Shown: positions 1-8,399, counted from the stretch's first letter. The stretch is DNA of 64,000 nt from Nonomuraea guangzhouensis (GCF_019396345.1 NZ_JAHKRM010000007.1:1-64000); one strand, 5' to 3'. The notes: generated by a model from the letters alone, not told the origin. A program made the numbers and translations.

Positions 1-120
1 GCTCGTTCAGGTGCGGAAACAGCACCCTGAACCGCGAGACAAGCTGATCGCGGACCTCGCTCGGTATGCCCATACCAAGTCAACGAGTTCAAGATCGAAA
101 AGCAACGCCTTATTTCTTGA
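1..120. other. unidentified sequence flanking the IS remnant
   Basis: The frame starting at base 2 is open from the window edge (LVQVRKQHPEPRDKLIADLA and onward) and runs into the IS fragment out of frame with the transposase. I do not recognise it. It could be the 3' end of another broken gene, or of another mobile element, into which the IS fragment was joined. The window edge prevents a decision. Confidence 0.3.
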
Positions 121-600
121 CGGCTCCACTACCTGCGCAACCTGCTCACCACCGTGCCCAAATCGGCGCAGCCGTGGGTGGCCACGCTGGTGCGCACCAT
201 CTTCGACCAGCCCACCGCCGAACAGGTCCGCACCCAGCACGCCTGGGTCATCAACGCCCTGGAAGCCAAGTACCCGGCCGCCTGCGAGCACCTGGACGCC
301 GCCCGCGACGACCTGCTGGCCTTCGCCGCCTTCCCGCGCGAGACCTGGCGCCAGATCTGGTCGAATAACCCACAGGAGCGGCTGAACAAGGAGATCCGCC
401 GCCGCACCGACGTGGTCGGCATCTTCCCCGACCGCACCGCGATCATCCGTCTCGTCGGCGCCGTGCTGGCCGAACAGACCGACGAATGGACCGAAGCCCG
501 CCGCTACATGGGCCTGGACATCCTCGCCAAAGCCCGCCTCCGGCTCATCGTCGGCGACACACCGACCCCGAACCCACTCCCACAGACACTTACCGCTTAA
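121..600 (+). pseudogene. IS256-family (mutator-type) transposase, C-terminal fragment
   Basis: The frame reads HYLRNLLTTVPKSAQPWVAT and continues to a stop at 598-600, which is the C-terminal part of an IS256/mutator DDE transposase. The stretch NNPQERLNKEIRRRTDVVG, which carries the conserved region around the catalytic Glu, is present. Full-length members have about 400 residues and only about 160 remain. Directly upstream the same frame has a stop at 118-120 and unrelated sequence, so the first two catalytic Asp residues are gone. An internal ATG at 154 could still give 148 residues, but not an active transposase. It can only be a remnant of past transposition. Confidence 0.85.
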
Positions 601-657
601 CCTGCAGAAACAGGATCACGCGAAGATCGATTCATACACCACGTCCGTGGACGTGAC
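121..657 (+). mobile_element. IS256-family insertion sequence remnant (3' part only)
   Basis: The right end of an IS256-family element survives here: the transposase C-terminal region and about 57 bases of non-coding DNA after its stop. Bases from about 629 to 657 (TACACCACGTCCGTGGACGT) resemble the terminal inverted repeats of actinomycete IS256 elements, but the left copy is absent so this cannot be verified in the window. Similarity to the family starts abruptly near base 121, so the 5' part of the element was lost or replaced. The element end is approximate. Confidence 0.65.
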
Positions 658-820
658 CTCTGCCGGTCTCTTTATGGCCGTCTTTGGTGGTGGCGGAGGA
701 TCAAGAACTGTCCGCCTTGGCATGCTCACTTGTATATTCCGCCGCGGGACGTTTCTGTCACCCGGATACGACCTCTCGGGGCGTACGGTTCCCACGGCGC
801 GTCTCGGTGGCGTGAAGACT
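658..820. other. gap with no recognised gene
   Basis: The 163 bases between the IS remnant and the stop of the next leftward gene contain only short overlapping frames on both strands with proline- or arginine-rich shadow translations. I see no gene, terminator or repeat in it. Confidence 0.4.
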
Positions 821-1180
821 TCATCCGTCGCGCTCGAACACGAGCTCGCCAGTCGCGTTGTCACGGCGTACGTGCATCAAGCTAGGCCCGTACTGATAGC
901 TAGGGTGCCGCGCTGCGAGGTCAAGGCGGACACACCAGATCGTGCCGCTTGCCCCGGGCGCTGATGCCAAAAGGGCCTCAATAAGCCTGGCGGTAGCGCG
1001 CTGGTACTCGCTGGTGACGCCACACCCCCCGCGTCTGCTCCCGTTCGTGATGCCCCAGGCGTAGAAGCCATCGCCGTCCCCAAAGAGGTATTCCTGCGGC
1101 GTGTGGGAGGAGCGTGGCGACGGCTCGACGCGCCAGCGGATCCCGGCAGCCAGCAGCGAGAGCATGTCCTGGAAAGTCAT
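821..1180 (-). CDS. hypothetical protein, 119 aa
   Basis: I do not recognise the family. The protein is soluble, with no signal peptide or membrane segment; it has an aromatic, glycine-rich centre (FGDGDGFYAWGITNG) followed by a helical stretch (SEYQRATARLIEALL) and a C-terminal strand-rich part. The balanced composition argues for a real gene. The ATG at 1180 is preceded by TAGCTT six bases upstream, a typical leaderless -10 box, which supports both gene and start. It lies downstream of and in the same direction as the XRE regulator, with 94 bases between, and may be a partner or target. Being beside an IS remnant, it may be accessory. Confidence 0.6.
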   Translation of the reverse strand: MTFQDMLSLLAAGIRWRVEPSPRSSHTPQEYLFGDGDGFYAWGITNGSRRGGCGVTSEYQRATARLIEALLASAPGASGTIWCVRLDLAARHPSYQYGPSLMHVRRDNATGELVFERDG

Positions 1181-1186
1181 GTAGCG

Positions 1187-1192
1187 AAGCTA
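1187..1192 (-). promoter_or_regulatory. -10 box of a leaderless promoter
   Basis: TAGCTT on the minus strand, six bases from the ATG at 1180, fits TANNNT placed so that transcription starts at the start codon. No Shine-Dalgarno sequence is present. Confidence 0.5.
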
Positions 1193-1274
1193 TGACTCTG
1201 AGTAGCCATCCTCCATGGACGGCGTGTCCTACCTGTGCTGACAGCCTCAGATGACCAGGACATCGTGTCCTACT

Positions 1275-2453
1275 TCAGATTTCGAGGGTGCTGGCCAGTG
1301 ATCGAATGGCCGCCGAAGGGCGCGTTTCCCTTTCTCGGATGCTCTCCACTAGCTGGCGGGCAACTGTCTGGTGGCGGAACCACACCACCGATTGGGAGCG
1401 GGCCTCCATCAGCCGTTCGGTAGCGGTGGCCAGATGCCTGTTGTCAAGGTGAGCCTGTCCGACGTCCAGCAGGTGCCGACCGTAGGCGATGCCGGTAAGG
1501 TCGCCGGGCTGAATACGCCGGGCGGCTCGTAGCGCCTTCTCTGGCTCTCGCCGCACCGTGTAGGCGTGGGTCTCCTGTGTCGCTACGGCGGCAGGGCCGA
1601 AAGAGGTGTTGTAGAGGGCGACTCGGCGGCCGAGCCGCTGGGCACCGGCCATCGCCAGGTGGATGTAGCCGGCCACGTCTCGACCAGCCGCAGCAGTGGG
1701 TGCCAGAGCGGTCATCACTAGGTTGCCCCAGGCCGCCACGTGGTGATGTGGTGCTGAAAAGGCAGGCTCGATGCGTTGCGCCATGGTGGCGGCGAGACGT
1801 TCGGCCTCCTCCAAGCGGGCCTGATGCAGTAGCACCCAGGCGTAGGTGGCATGCAGGGTGGCCCACAGCAGTTCGTCAGTCCCACTGCGTGCGACCCTGA
1901 TGGCACGTTCGGCGCCGATCGCGGCCAGATCCTCGCGGCCGAGATGGACCATGACGCTTGCGGCCAGGTCGTAGGCCATCGCCAGCGGGTAGACGGCTGC
2001 TTCACCCATAATCGAGTGGGTGAGCCTGGCTTCCAGGATCAGATCGGGCAGACGGCTGATCAAGGTGGCGAAGTCGCCCTTCCAGTAGGAGCGACACGCC
2101 TGATCAACCGCTTCGGCGATATCGCGTAGCGGAGTTGGTTCACCGTCGTGGCCGTCATCCAGGCCGGGCAGGAGCGACGGCGACAACAGAGCATTGCGAA
2201 GATCCAGGACGCTTGCTCCGTCACGGCCGGTCCCGAGTTGATCGCGCTTGCCGACCAACTTGCTCAGTTCGACGTCCAGAGCGTTGGCCAGTTTCATGAG
2301 GGAAGTAAGGCGGGCAGAGCTGCGCTGTCCCTGCTCCAGCTTGGCGATCAGGTCACGGGACAGGCCCGACCGCTCGGCAAGCTCCTCCTGCGTGAATCCC
2401 CGATCGCGTCGAACCGCCCGGAGACGCGAACCGATCGTGCCAGCGTGGGTCAT
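1275..2453 (-). CDS. XRE-family transcriptional regulator with TPR-like C-terminal region
   Basis: Residues about 7-62 form a Cro/C1-type helix-turn-helix (IGSRLRAVRRDRGFTQEELA, then RSGLSRDLIAKLEQGQRSS). The remaining 320 residues are alpha-helical and alanine-rich with repeats of the tetratricopeptide type, as in actinomycete regulators that bind a peptide or partner protein there. The start at 2453 was chosen because GGAGGAAGG lies nine bases upstream; an in-frame codon ten residues earlier lacks a ribosome site. It stands alone apart from the 119-aa gene downstream. The ligand is unknown. Such regulators often control development, antibiotic genes or their own small neighbours; which applies here cannot be read from the sequence. 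Confidence 0.85.
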   Translation of the reverse strand: MTHAGTIGSRLRAVRRDRGFTQEELAERSGLSRDLIAKLEQGQRSSARLTSLMKLANALDVELSKLVGKRDQLGTGRDGASVLDLRNALLSPSLLPGLDDGHDGEPTPLRDIAEAVDQACRSYWKGDFATLISRLPDLILEARLTHSIMGEAAVYPLAMAYDLAASVMVHLGREDLAAIGAERAIRVARSGTDELLWATLHATYAWVLLHQARLEEAERLAATMAQRIEPAFSAPHHHVAAWGNLVMTALAPTAAAGRDVAGYIHLAMAGAQRLGRRVALYNTSFGPAAVATQETHAYTVRREPEKALRAARRIQPGDLTGIAYGRHLLDVGQAHLDNRHLATATERLMEARSQSVVWFRHQTVARQLVESIRERETRPSAAIRSLASTLEI

Positions 2454-2633
2454 CGACTCGGACCTTCCTCCGCATATCTCCACAATTCGCGATCAGCAAT
2501 GCTGTGGCCTGGCGTTACGTGGAGTAAAACCCAGCAATCCTTGCCAGTCTGCCGAGGGAGAGCCGGAAAGGAAAGCGCCGGGATCAACACCCTCTTCCAG
2601 GACCTCGCGCCCTGCTAACCGATCGCGCGCCGA

Positions 2634-3023
2634 TCAGCCAGTGATCGGCGCGTTCACGGTCAGCGTCTCCTCGCCCGCCGGTCCGTTCAGCCGGATCGAG
2701 AGCTCCCAGACGCCGGTCATCGGGAACAGCTCGCCCTCGGCGATGAAGTGGCCGGGCTCCGGCTCGCGGGCGGTGATCTCTGGCATGGAGTGGCCCATCG
2801 CGGGCATCACCGCGGACACGGCCACGCCGTCCGGATCGCCCGAAGTTGGCCGTACGTCCACGGTGACGCGGCCTGTGGTCGGCCGGTCGATCAGGACGGT
2901 GGCGGTGTAGCGCGTTCCCGTAATGGTCTGGCGGAGCGGGTCGGGGGCCGAGCTTCTGCCTACGATGAGGAACGCCGCTACCGCCACCGCGAGGACCGCG
3001 ACGGCCACGGCCGCCCGCCTCAC
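2634..3023 (-). CDS. FixH/YtkA-like exported protein
   Basis: A 129-residue protein with an N-terminal hydrophobic anchor (residues about 4-22) and one beta-sandwich domain. The stretches AMPAMGHSMPE and FIAEGELFPMTGVWELSIRL are typical of the YtkA/FixH-like fold, in which Met and His residues in the PxMxHxM region can bind copper or the domain acts in cytochrome oxidase assembly. It starts with GTG at 3023; the upstream ATG at 3058 is out of frame and runs quickly into a stop. It follows the 440-aa gene by 31 bases and is the last gene of a three-gene leftward group. A periplasmic-face copper handling role is inference. Confidence 0.75.
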   Translation of the reverse strand: MRRAAVAVAVLAVAVAAFLIVGRSSAPDPLRQTITGTRYTATVLIDRPTTGRVTVDVRPTSGDPDGVAVSAVMPAMGHSMPEITAREPEPGHFIAEGELFPMTGVWELSIRLNGPAGEETLTVNAPITG

Positions 3024-3054
3024 GACGAGTTTTCCGATGCCGTGATGTCCCGCC

Positions 3055-4377
3055 TCATGACGGGCTCCCTGATGCCGTGACGTCGACGGTGAAGGGCACG
3101 GTCACGATGCGGTCGCCGGTCGCGTACTGGGCCCAGGCGAAGTACCGTCCCGCCGACGGGAAGCTGAAGGTGAAGTGCAGTCGGGGGCCGGGTGAGCCCA
3201 TCTCGTGTATGTGGCCGAGGAAGGTCCCGTCCTGGCTGCGTACGATCAGATGGCCGGTCATGCCCAGCCAGGGACGCACGGTGCCCGACGTGCCGAGTTC
3301 GATCGTCGTCGGGCGGCCCGCGACGGGAGCGGCGGGCCGTAGGAGTGGCGGCGCGGCGGCCTCGACGGGAGTCTCAGCTGTGACAGACGCGGCAGGGTCG
3401 CCGCCGACGCGGAACTCTCCGGCGAGGAGTTGTCCGCCGGAGTCCTCACGCTCCAGCTCGGCATAGGCCAGATACCGGCCCGGCCGGTCGACTCGCATCT
3501 TTACCTCCAACCGCCCCGGCGCCGTGCGCAGCGGGTGTACGTGGCGGAAGTAGCGACCGTCCTCGCTGGTCACGATCACGTGGGCGAGGGCTTCGTGATG
3601 GAGGACGAGATCGTCCACGGGCCGCCCGGTGGATCCGTCGATGAGGTCGAACCGCAGCGTGAACTCCTCTCCGGAGGCTGGGCGAGCCGGGGCCGTCACC
3701 ACCAGGCCTTGCGCGAACGGGCGCCCACCCGCCAGCGCCCCGGCCGCCGTCCCCGCACTCGTTGCCACAGTCGGCGCCACCGTAGGTGCGGCGCCGTCGG
3801 GCGGGGCGGCGGGCAGCATCGGCTCGAAGATGACGGCCATGGCGGCTACCGTCACCCCGATCGCGGTGCCGCCGGCCAGCAGCATCGCCGGACCGGGACG
3901 GGTCAGTGCCCCGGTGAGCAGACCGCCCACCATCAGCAGGGCCGCCACAAGCAGGCCGCCGTAGATCAGCAGGTCTCCCGCCGACCCGCGGTCCACCAGG
4001 ACGCGGAACGGCAGCACGGCGACCTCGTTCCCGGCCCGCAGCGTGAGCTCGTGCGGGCCGGTCGCGTCCACTTTGAGCTGGATGTACTGGGGGTCCCGCG
4101 CCGCCCGCGCCACGCCCGTCACCGTACGGCCGTCCGCGACCGAGCGCACCTCCAGCCCGACCGGCAGGTCGGTCACCGGCTGGAAGGCGATGACACCGAT
4201 CTGCAACGGCCCGGGCACCCGCTTGGTCCCCTTGATCACGATGGTGAGCTCCGTGCCCGCGATCGTCTGGGCGATCCGCAGATCCGCTCCGGCCGTGACA
4301 TTGTGCGCGGCGGCCGGAGCGGCCCCCGCCAACATCAGGACGGCGGCGAGACAGAGGACCCGGAGGACTCGGATCAT
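3055..4377 (-). CDS. exported protein with membrane segments and two His-containing beta domains
   Basis: The 440-residue product has a signal peptide (residues 1-25, ending AAAHN), an Ig-like domain (26-130), two membrane helices (about 145-200), a Pro/Ala linker, and two related beta domains. Each beta domain carries a strand with paired histidines: HVIVTSEDGRYFRHVHP and HLIVRSQDGTFLGHIHE. The duplicated H-x-H pattern suggests metal binding, perhaps copper, but I cannot name an established family with certainty. The ATG at 4377 overlaps the stop of the upstream gene (ATGA), so the long upstream frame extension is not used. Linkage to a YtkA-like gene and a multi-helix membrane protein suggests a membrane metal-handling or oxidase-related complex. 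Confidence 0.7.
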   Translation of the reverse strand: MIRVLRVLCLAAVLMLAGAAPAAAHNVTAGADLRIAQTIAGTELTIVIKGTKRVPGPLQIGVIAFQPVTDLPVGLEVRSVADGRTVTGVARAARDPQYIQLKVDATGPHELTLRAGNEVAVLPFRVLVDRGSAGDLLIYGGLLVAALLMVGGLLTGALTRPGPAMLLAGGTAIGVTVAAMAVIFEPMLPAAPPDGAAPTVAPTVATSAGTAAGALAGGRPFAQGLVVTAPARPASGEEFTLRFDLIDGSTGRPVDDLVLHHEALAHVIVTSEDGRYFRHVHPLRTAPGRLEVKMRVDRPGRYLAYAELEREDSGGQLLAGEFRVGGDPAASVTAETPVEAAAPPLLRPAAPVAGRPTTIELGTSGTVRPWLGMTGHLIVRSQDGTFLGHIHEMGSPGPRLHFTFSFPSAGRYFAWAQYATGDRIVTVPFTVDVTASGSPS

Positions 4378-5591
4378 GCCCGCTCGGCGTCGGGCGCGCT
4401 GGCCGGAACCGGCCCACTGTCGGCCGCACTGGCCGCAACCGGCCCGGCGTCGGCCGCAGTAGGCGGAACCCGCTCGGCGTCGGTCGCGGCGGCTGGAACC
4501 GGCTCGGCAGCGCCCCCGCTGGACGGAACGGCCTCGGCGGTGACCGCATTGGGCAGGAACAGCGCTCCCAGCGCCAGCCCGATCAGCCCAGCCACAATCG
4601 GCGCCCCGGTCCACAACTCAGGAACAGCAGGCAGCCCCCCAGCCGCCACCGACGCAGCCCCCATATACATCGACCACGTAAGGAACCCCGACAACCCAGC
4701 GAACGCCCAGTAAGCCCCCCGCCGCCCACCCGAAGGCCGCAGCCACCAGATCAGCAGGTCACTCACAAGCCCCGCCGCCACGAACGTCAGCAGAATCGAC
4801 AGGTTCCCGAACGCGGTCTGCGCCCCCGACATCAAGATCCCCACCGCATGGAGAATCGTCACACTGCCGAACGGCAGACTCCACCGACGCGCCAGCAACA
4901 GCACAGGCGCCAGCGTGACCACGTTGCTGATGACCATGGCACTGGCGATCCGGTCAGCCCGCGTGCCCTCCACCGACGAGAAAGCTTCGACGATGCCCGG
5001 CCCGCTCCACTGCAGCGCATCGGCATACCCCAGGAACAACGACACCAGCGTGGTAGCAAACGCCAGCCCGATCAGCGACGGCAGCAGCCGCCCGAGCGAG
5101 GGCCGCGGGCCCAGATCGGGGGCGTTCCACGCGGAGCGCAGCGGCGTGGTGATGATGAGCATCATCGTCACGATCAGCCCCAGATGCGAAGGGCTGAACA
5201 GGATGTCGATGGTGGTCTCGATGCCGAGGAAGGTATGCCACATCAGGTCGAAGAGACCGAAGACGGCGAACGCGGGTATCGCGAGCAGCCCGGCCAGATA
5301 CCCCATGGGCACCGCCGCCACTCCCTGGCGGCCGGTCCGGGTGTTACGCCACACCTGCCAGATGATCCACCCGGCGACCGCGGCGAACCCCGAATAGAAC
5401 GCCGCATGCCACGGCGTGAAGAACGTCTCCAGCTGCGCCAGGTTGCTGTGCGCCCACGCGTCGATCATCAAACCGATGCCGAACCAGACCCCCAGCAGGG
5501 CCGTGACCAGGTCCGTCCTGGGTGACACCCACCCGCGTGGCTCCCCCGAGTCCGCGAGTAATCGCCGTATTCCGGCATTGTCCAAAGCCAT
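4374..5591 (-). CDS. multi-helix membrane protein with Ala/Pro-rich repeat tail
   Basis: A 405-residue integral membrane protein with about nine to ten hydrophobic helices. Histidines lie at helix ends (DAWAHSN, PWHAAFY, MWHTFLG, SPSHLGL), a pattern that suits a metal or haem site, though no family was recognised. The last 60 residues leave the membrane and consist of imperfect repeats of the form A-D-A/S-x-P-V-P/A. The ATG at 5591 has GAGAGGAG about eight bases upstream; the longer frame lacks a ribosome site. It is the first gene of the three-gene leftward group and is divergent from the ABC transporter operon 74 bases away. Function unknown; copper or respiratory maturation is inference from the neighbours. 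Confidence 0.7.
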   Translation of the reverse strand: MALDNAGIRRLLADSGEPRGWVSPRTDLVTALLGVWFGIGLMIDAWAHSNLAQLETFFTPWHAAFYSGFAAVAGWIIWQVWRNTRTGRQGVAAVPMGYLAGLLAIPAFAVFGLFDLMWHTFLGIETTIDILFSPSHLGLIVTMMLIITTPLRSAWNAPDLGPRPSLGRLLPSLIGLAFATTLVSLFLGYADALQWSGPGIVEAFSSVEGTRADRIASAMVISNVVTLAPVLLLARRWSLPFGSVTILHAVGILMSGAQTAFGNLSILLTFVAAGLVSDLLIWWLRPSGGRRGAYWAFAGLSGFLTWSMYMGAASVAAGGLPAVPELWTGAPIVAGLIGLALGALFLPNAVTAEAVPSSGGAAEPVPAAATDAERVPPTAADAGPVAASAADSGPVPASAPDAERA

Positions 5592-5656
5592 GTCGAGGCT
5601 CCTCTCATCTAGATCAAATCTTGGCAGACATAGCTGGGAGTCGCGAAGATCGGGGA

Positions 5657-5672
5657 TTGACAACGATGTCAG
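5657..5672. promoter_or_regulatory. inverted repeat over the start of the sugar ABC operon
   Basis: TGACA and TGTCA flank a four-base centre at 5658-5671, directly over the ATG at 5666. A second perfect palindrome, CAAGCGCTTG, lies at 5675-5684. If translation starts at the later ATG (5693) both sites are upstream of the gene and could be operators. Their regulator is unknown; the TetR gene at the end of the operon is a candidate. Confidence 0.35.
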
Positions 5673-6460
5673 CCCAAGCGCTTGATAGTCCTATGTCGTC
5701 CGCACCACTGCTCGAAGCCCGGGAGATCGTCAAGAGCTACGGCCACGTCGAGGCGCTGCGCGGCGCGGACTTCAGTCTGTCACCCGGCGAGGTCGTGGCG
5801 CTGATCGGTGACAACGGAGCGGGCAAGTCCACCCTGGCGAAGATCCTGTCGGGCACCGAACGGCCGGACTCGGGGGAGATCGCCGTGGACGGCGAGCCGG
5901 TCGTGTTCGGGTCCGTCGAGGAGGCCCGGAGCGCCGGGATCGAGACCGTCTACCAGGATCTCGCGCTCTGCCCGGACCTGAGCCCGGCGGGCAACTTCTT
6001 CCTCGGCAGGGAACTGCTCAAACCGGGCCTGCTCGGCCGGCTCGGCTGGCTCGACAACGCCGCCATGCGCGGCCGTACCAAGGAGGCCTGTGAACGGCTC
6101 GGCGTCCAGCTCAAGTCACAGGTCGCGCCCGTGTCCACGCTGTCGGGCGGGCAGCGGCAGGGCGTCGCGGTCGCGCGGGCGGTGACCTGGGCCCGGCGGG
6201 TGGTGTTCATGGATGAGCCGACCGCCGCGCTGGGCGTCCTGCAGACCCAGCGGGTGCTCGACCTCATTCGCGGCGTTCGCGACTCGGGCGTGGCCGTCGT
6301 GCTGATCAGCCACAACATGCAGGACGTGAAGGCCGTCTCGGACCGGGTAGAGGTGCTGCGATTGGGCCGGCGGGTGGCCAGGTTCGACACGGCGAGGGTG
6401 TCCATGGAGGACCTGGTCGGCGCCATGACGGGCGCGATCGAGCACGAGAACGACAGGTGA
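5666..6460 (+). CDS. sugar ABC transporter ATP-binding protein (CUT2 type, single domain)
   Basis: ATPase of a carbohydrate importer of the ribose/xylose/fructose (CUT2) class. The Walker A motif GDNGAGKST is near residue 48, the signature LSGGQRQ near 156, and Walker B VVFMDEPTAALG near 178, with the H-loop in LISHNM. The product has 264 residues, a single nucleotide-binding domain, unlike the two-domain RbsA of E. coli, so it should act as a homodimer. Two starts are possible, 5666 and 5693; neither has a strong ribosome site and I kept the longer. Its stop overlaps the GTG of the permease gene. It is the first gene of a three-gene transporter operon on the plus strand. Confidence 0.9.
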   Translation: MSAQALDSPMSSAPLLEAREIVKSYGHVEALRGADFSLSPGEVVALIGDNGAGKSTLAKILSGTERPDSGEIAVDGEPVVFGSVEEARSAGIETVYQDLALCPDLSPAGNFFLGRELLKPGLLGRLGWLDNAAMRGRTKEACERLGVQLKSQVAPVSTLSGGQRQGVAVARAVTWARRVVFMDEPTAALGVLQTQRVLDLIRGVRDSGVAVVLISHNMQDVKAVSDRVEVLRLGRRVARFDTARVSMEDLVGAMTGAIEHENDR

Positions 6461-7413
6461 GCGCCATGGAGCGGGTGCGGCTGCGTGACCGGCAGGTGGT
6501 GTGGATCGCCGCCGTGCTCGCCGTGCTGCTGGTGACCTTCTCGGTGCTGCGGCCGGGCAGCTTCGCCACCTCCTTCAACCTGCTGAACCTGGTCAGCGAC
6601 GCCGCCATCCTGCTGCTCCTGGCCACCGGCATGACGTACGTGATCATCACGGCGGGCATCGACCTGTCGGTCGGCGGGGTGCTGGTGTTCTCGGCCGTGG
6701 CCGCCACGAAGATCATGGACGCCACCGGCTCGCTCCTGCTCGGCGCGGCGACCGCCGTACTGACCGGGCTGGCCTGGGGCCTGCTGAACGGCGTTCTGGT
6801 CGCCAAGGGCCGTATCCCGGCGCTCATCGTGACGCTCGGCACGCTGGGCATGTCGCTCGGCGGCGCGCTGCTGCTGACGGGTGGCGTGGACCTGCGCGCG
6901 CCCGGCGACCTCAACCTCGGCCTGGGGCTGGCGCGCTGGCTCGGCGTGCCGCAGATCGCGTGGATCTGCGCCGCGATCACCGCCGTGCTCGCCGTCGCTC
7001 TGGCGCGCACCCGCTTCGGCCGCCACACGTACGCGATCGGCTCCAACGCCGAGGCGGCCCGCCGCGGCGGCGTGGCCGTGAACAGGCACCTGATCAGGGT
7101 GTACGGCCTGGCGGGGCTGCTGGCGGGCCTGGCCGGATACCTGTCGCTCGCCAAGTACGGGATCACCGGCGTCTCCGCCCACTCCACCGACAACCTGCAG
7201 GCCATCGCGGCCGTGGTGATCGGCGGCACCTCGCTGTTCGGCGGCGTCGGGACCGTGGTCGGGACGGTCATCGGGGTGTTCATCCCGGTGGTGCTGCAGA
7301 ACGGGTTCCAGATTCTCGGGGTGCGGCCGTTCTGGCAGCAGGTGGTGGTGGGCGCCGTGCTCGTCGCCGCCGTCTATGTCGACCAGTGGCAGCGCGGCAG
7401 GCGCGACCAGTAA
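6457..7413 (+). CDS. sugar ABC transporter permease (RbsC-like)
   Basis: Membrane component of the CUT2 importer. The 318 residues hold about ten hydrophobic helices and the family-typical stretches GMTYVIITAGIDLSVGG and VVIGGTSLFGGVGTVVGT; the YAIGSNAEAARRGGVAV loop is the conserved cytoplasmic region that contacts the ATPase. The GTG at 6457 overlaps the ATPase stop (GTGA); an ATG at 6466 is an alternative start. The substrate, a monosaccharide, cannot be told from the permease. It is followed by the lipoprotein gene after 10 bases. Confidence 0.92.
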   Translation: MSAMERVRLRDRQVVWIAAVLAVLLVTFSVLRPGSFATSFNLLNLVSDAAILLLLATGMTYVIITAGIDLSVGGVLVFSAVAATKIMDATGSLLLGAATAVLTGLAWGLLNGVLVAKGRIPALIVTLGTLGMSLGGALLLTGGVDLRAPGDLNLGLGLARWLGVPQIAWICAAITAVLAVALARTRFGRHTYAIGSNAEAARRGGVAVNRHLIRVYGLAGLLAGLAGYLSLAKYGITGVSAHSTDNLQAIAAVVIGGTSLFGGVGTVVGTVIGVFIPVVLQNGFQILGVRPFWQQVVVGAVLVAAVYVDQWQRGRRDQ

Positions 7414-7423
7414 GGAGACGACC

Positions 7424-8380
7424 ATGCGCAAGGCTTTGGCACTCGTGACACTGTTGCTCACCGTCGCGGCCTGTGGTGGTGGGACGACAACCCAGAGTGG
7501 CCCCATCAAGGTCACGCTCATTCAGGGCCTGGCGGGGGAGGAGTTCTACGAGACCATGGCGTGCGGCGCCAAGGCCAAGGCCAAGGAGCTGGGCGTGCAG
7601 CTCGACGTACAGGGGCCGCAGAAGTTCGACCCGACGCTGCAGACGCCGATCGTCAACTCGGTCATCGCCAGTAAGCCCAGCGCCATCCTGATCGCGCCCA
7701 CCGACGTGAAGGCCCTGATCGCGCCGCTTACCCAGGCCAAGCAGCAGGACATCAAGATCATCCTGGTGGACACGGTGGTCGACGATCCGAACATCGGCCT
7801 GTCCAGGATCAGCAGCGACAACGTCAAGGGCGGCGCCGCCGCCGCGAAGGCGTTGGCCGAGCAGATCGGCGACAAGGGCAAGGCGCTGGTCATCTCCACT
7901 GACCCGGGCGTCAGCTCGGTGGACGCCCGGATCAAGGGCTTCGAGGAGGAGATCAAGGCGAATCACCCGGGGATCTCCTATCTCGGCGTGCAGTACTCGC
8001 ACAACGACGTCAGCGAAGCCTCCAAGATCGTGAACGCGGCGCTGGCCAAGGACCCGGACCTGGCCGGGATCTTCGCCACCAACCTCAACTCGGCCACCGG
8101 CGCCGGCTCCGCGCTCCAGCAGGCGGGCAAGCTGGACAAGGTGAAGATGGTCGGCTTCGACGCCGGCCCCGCACAGGTCAAGCAACTCCAGGACGGGGTC
8201 GTGTCGGCCCTGATCGCCCAGCTGCCCGGCGAGATCGGCGCGAAGGGCGTCGAGCAGGCCGTCGCCGCGGTGAAGGGCCAGCCGGTCACCGCCTCGATCC
8301 CGACCGACTCCACGATCGTCACCAAGCAGAACCTGAACACCCCCGAGATCCAGAAGGTGCTCTACAAGGCAGGTTGCTGA
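7424..8380 (+). CDS. sugar ABC transporter substrate-binding lipoprotein (RbsB-like)
   Basis: The 318-residue protein begins with a lipoprotein signal ending LLTVAAC, so it should be anchored to the outer face of the membrane by Cys19. The rest is a periplasmic-binding-protein type I fold: two alternating alpha/beta lobes with typical stretches such as ILIAPTDVKALIAP and IFATNLNSATGAGSALQQAG. It supplies the CUT2 permease with its sugar. AAGGAG lies seven bases before the ATG at 7424. The ligand is undetermined. The TetR gene 20 bases downstream may respond to the same compound. Confidence 0.92.
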   Translation: MRKALALVTLLLTVAACGGGTTTQSGPIKVTLIQGLAGEEFYETMACGAKAKAKELGVQLDVQGPQKFDPTLQTPIVNSVIASKPSAILIAPTDVKALIAPLTQAKQQDIKIILVDTVVDDPNIGLSRISSDNVKGGAAAAKALAEQIGDKGKALVISTDPGVSSVDARIKGFEEEIKANHPGISYLGVQYSHNDVSEASKIVNAALAKDPDLAGIFATNLNSATGAGSALQQAGKLDKVKMVGFDAGPAQVKQLQDGVVSALIAQLPGEIGAKGVEQAVAAVKGQPVTASIPTDSTIVTKQNLNTPEIQKVLYKAGC

Positions 8381-8387
8381 AGGCCGA

Positions 8388-8393
8388 TAGGCT
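8388..8393 (+). promoter_or_regulatory. -10 box of a leaderless promoter
   Basis: TAGGCT lies six bases before the GTG at 8400, and no Shine-Dalgarno sequence is present. The TetR gene can therefore be transcribed on its own as a leaderless mRNA as well as by read-through from the transporter operon. Confidence 0.55.
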
Positions 8394-8399
8394 GGCCCG

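Noticed and set aside
616..864. Minus-strand frame of 82 codons after the IS remnant
   Set aside because: It overlaps the end of the 119-aa gene and the IS end, has a proline run, no ribosome site and no -10 box.
2248..2910. Plus-strand frame of 220 codons over the XRE and YtkA-like genes
   Set aside because: It crosses two leftward genes and their spacer, and the Ser/Arg-rich translation has no motif.
3430..4713. Open frame of 427 codons on the plus strand
   Set aside because: It runs opposite to two well-supported leftward genes with signal peptide and membrane helices, and its translation is an Arg/His/Gly-rich shadow.
5950..7521. Minus-strand open frame of 523 codons
   Set aside because: Antisense shadow of the CUT2 ATPase and permease; extreme Arg/His/Gln composition and no ribosome site.
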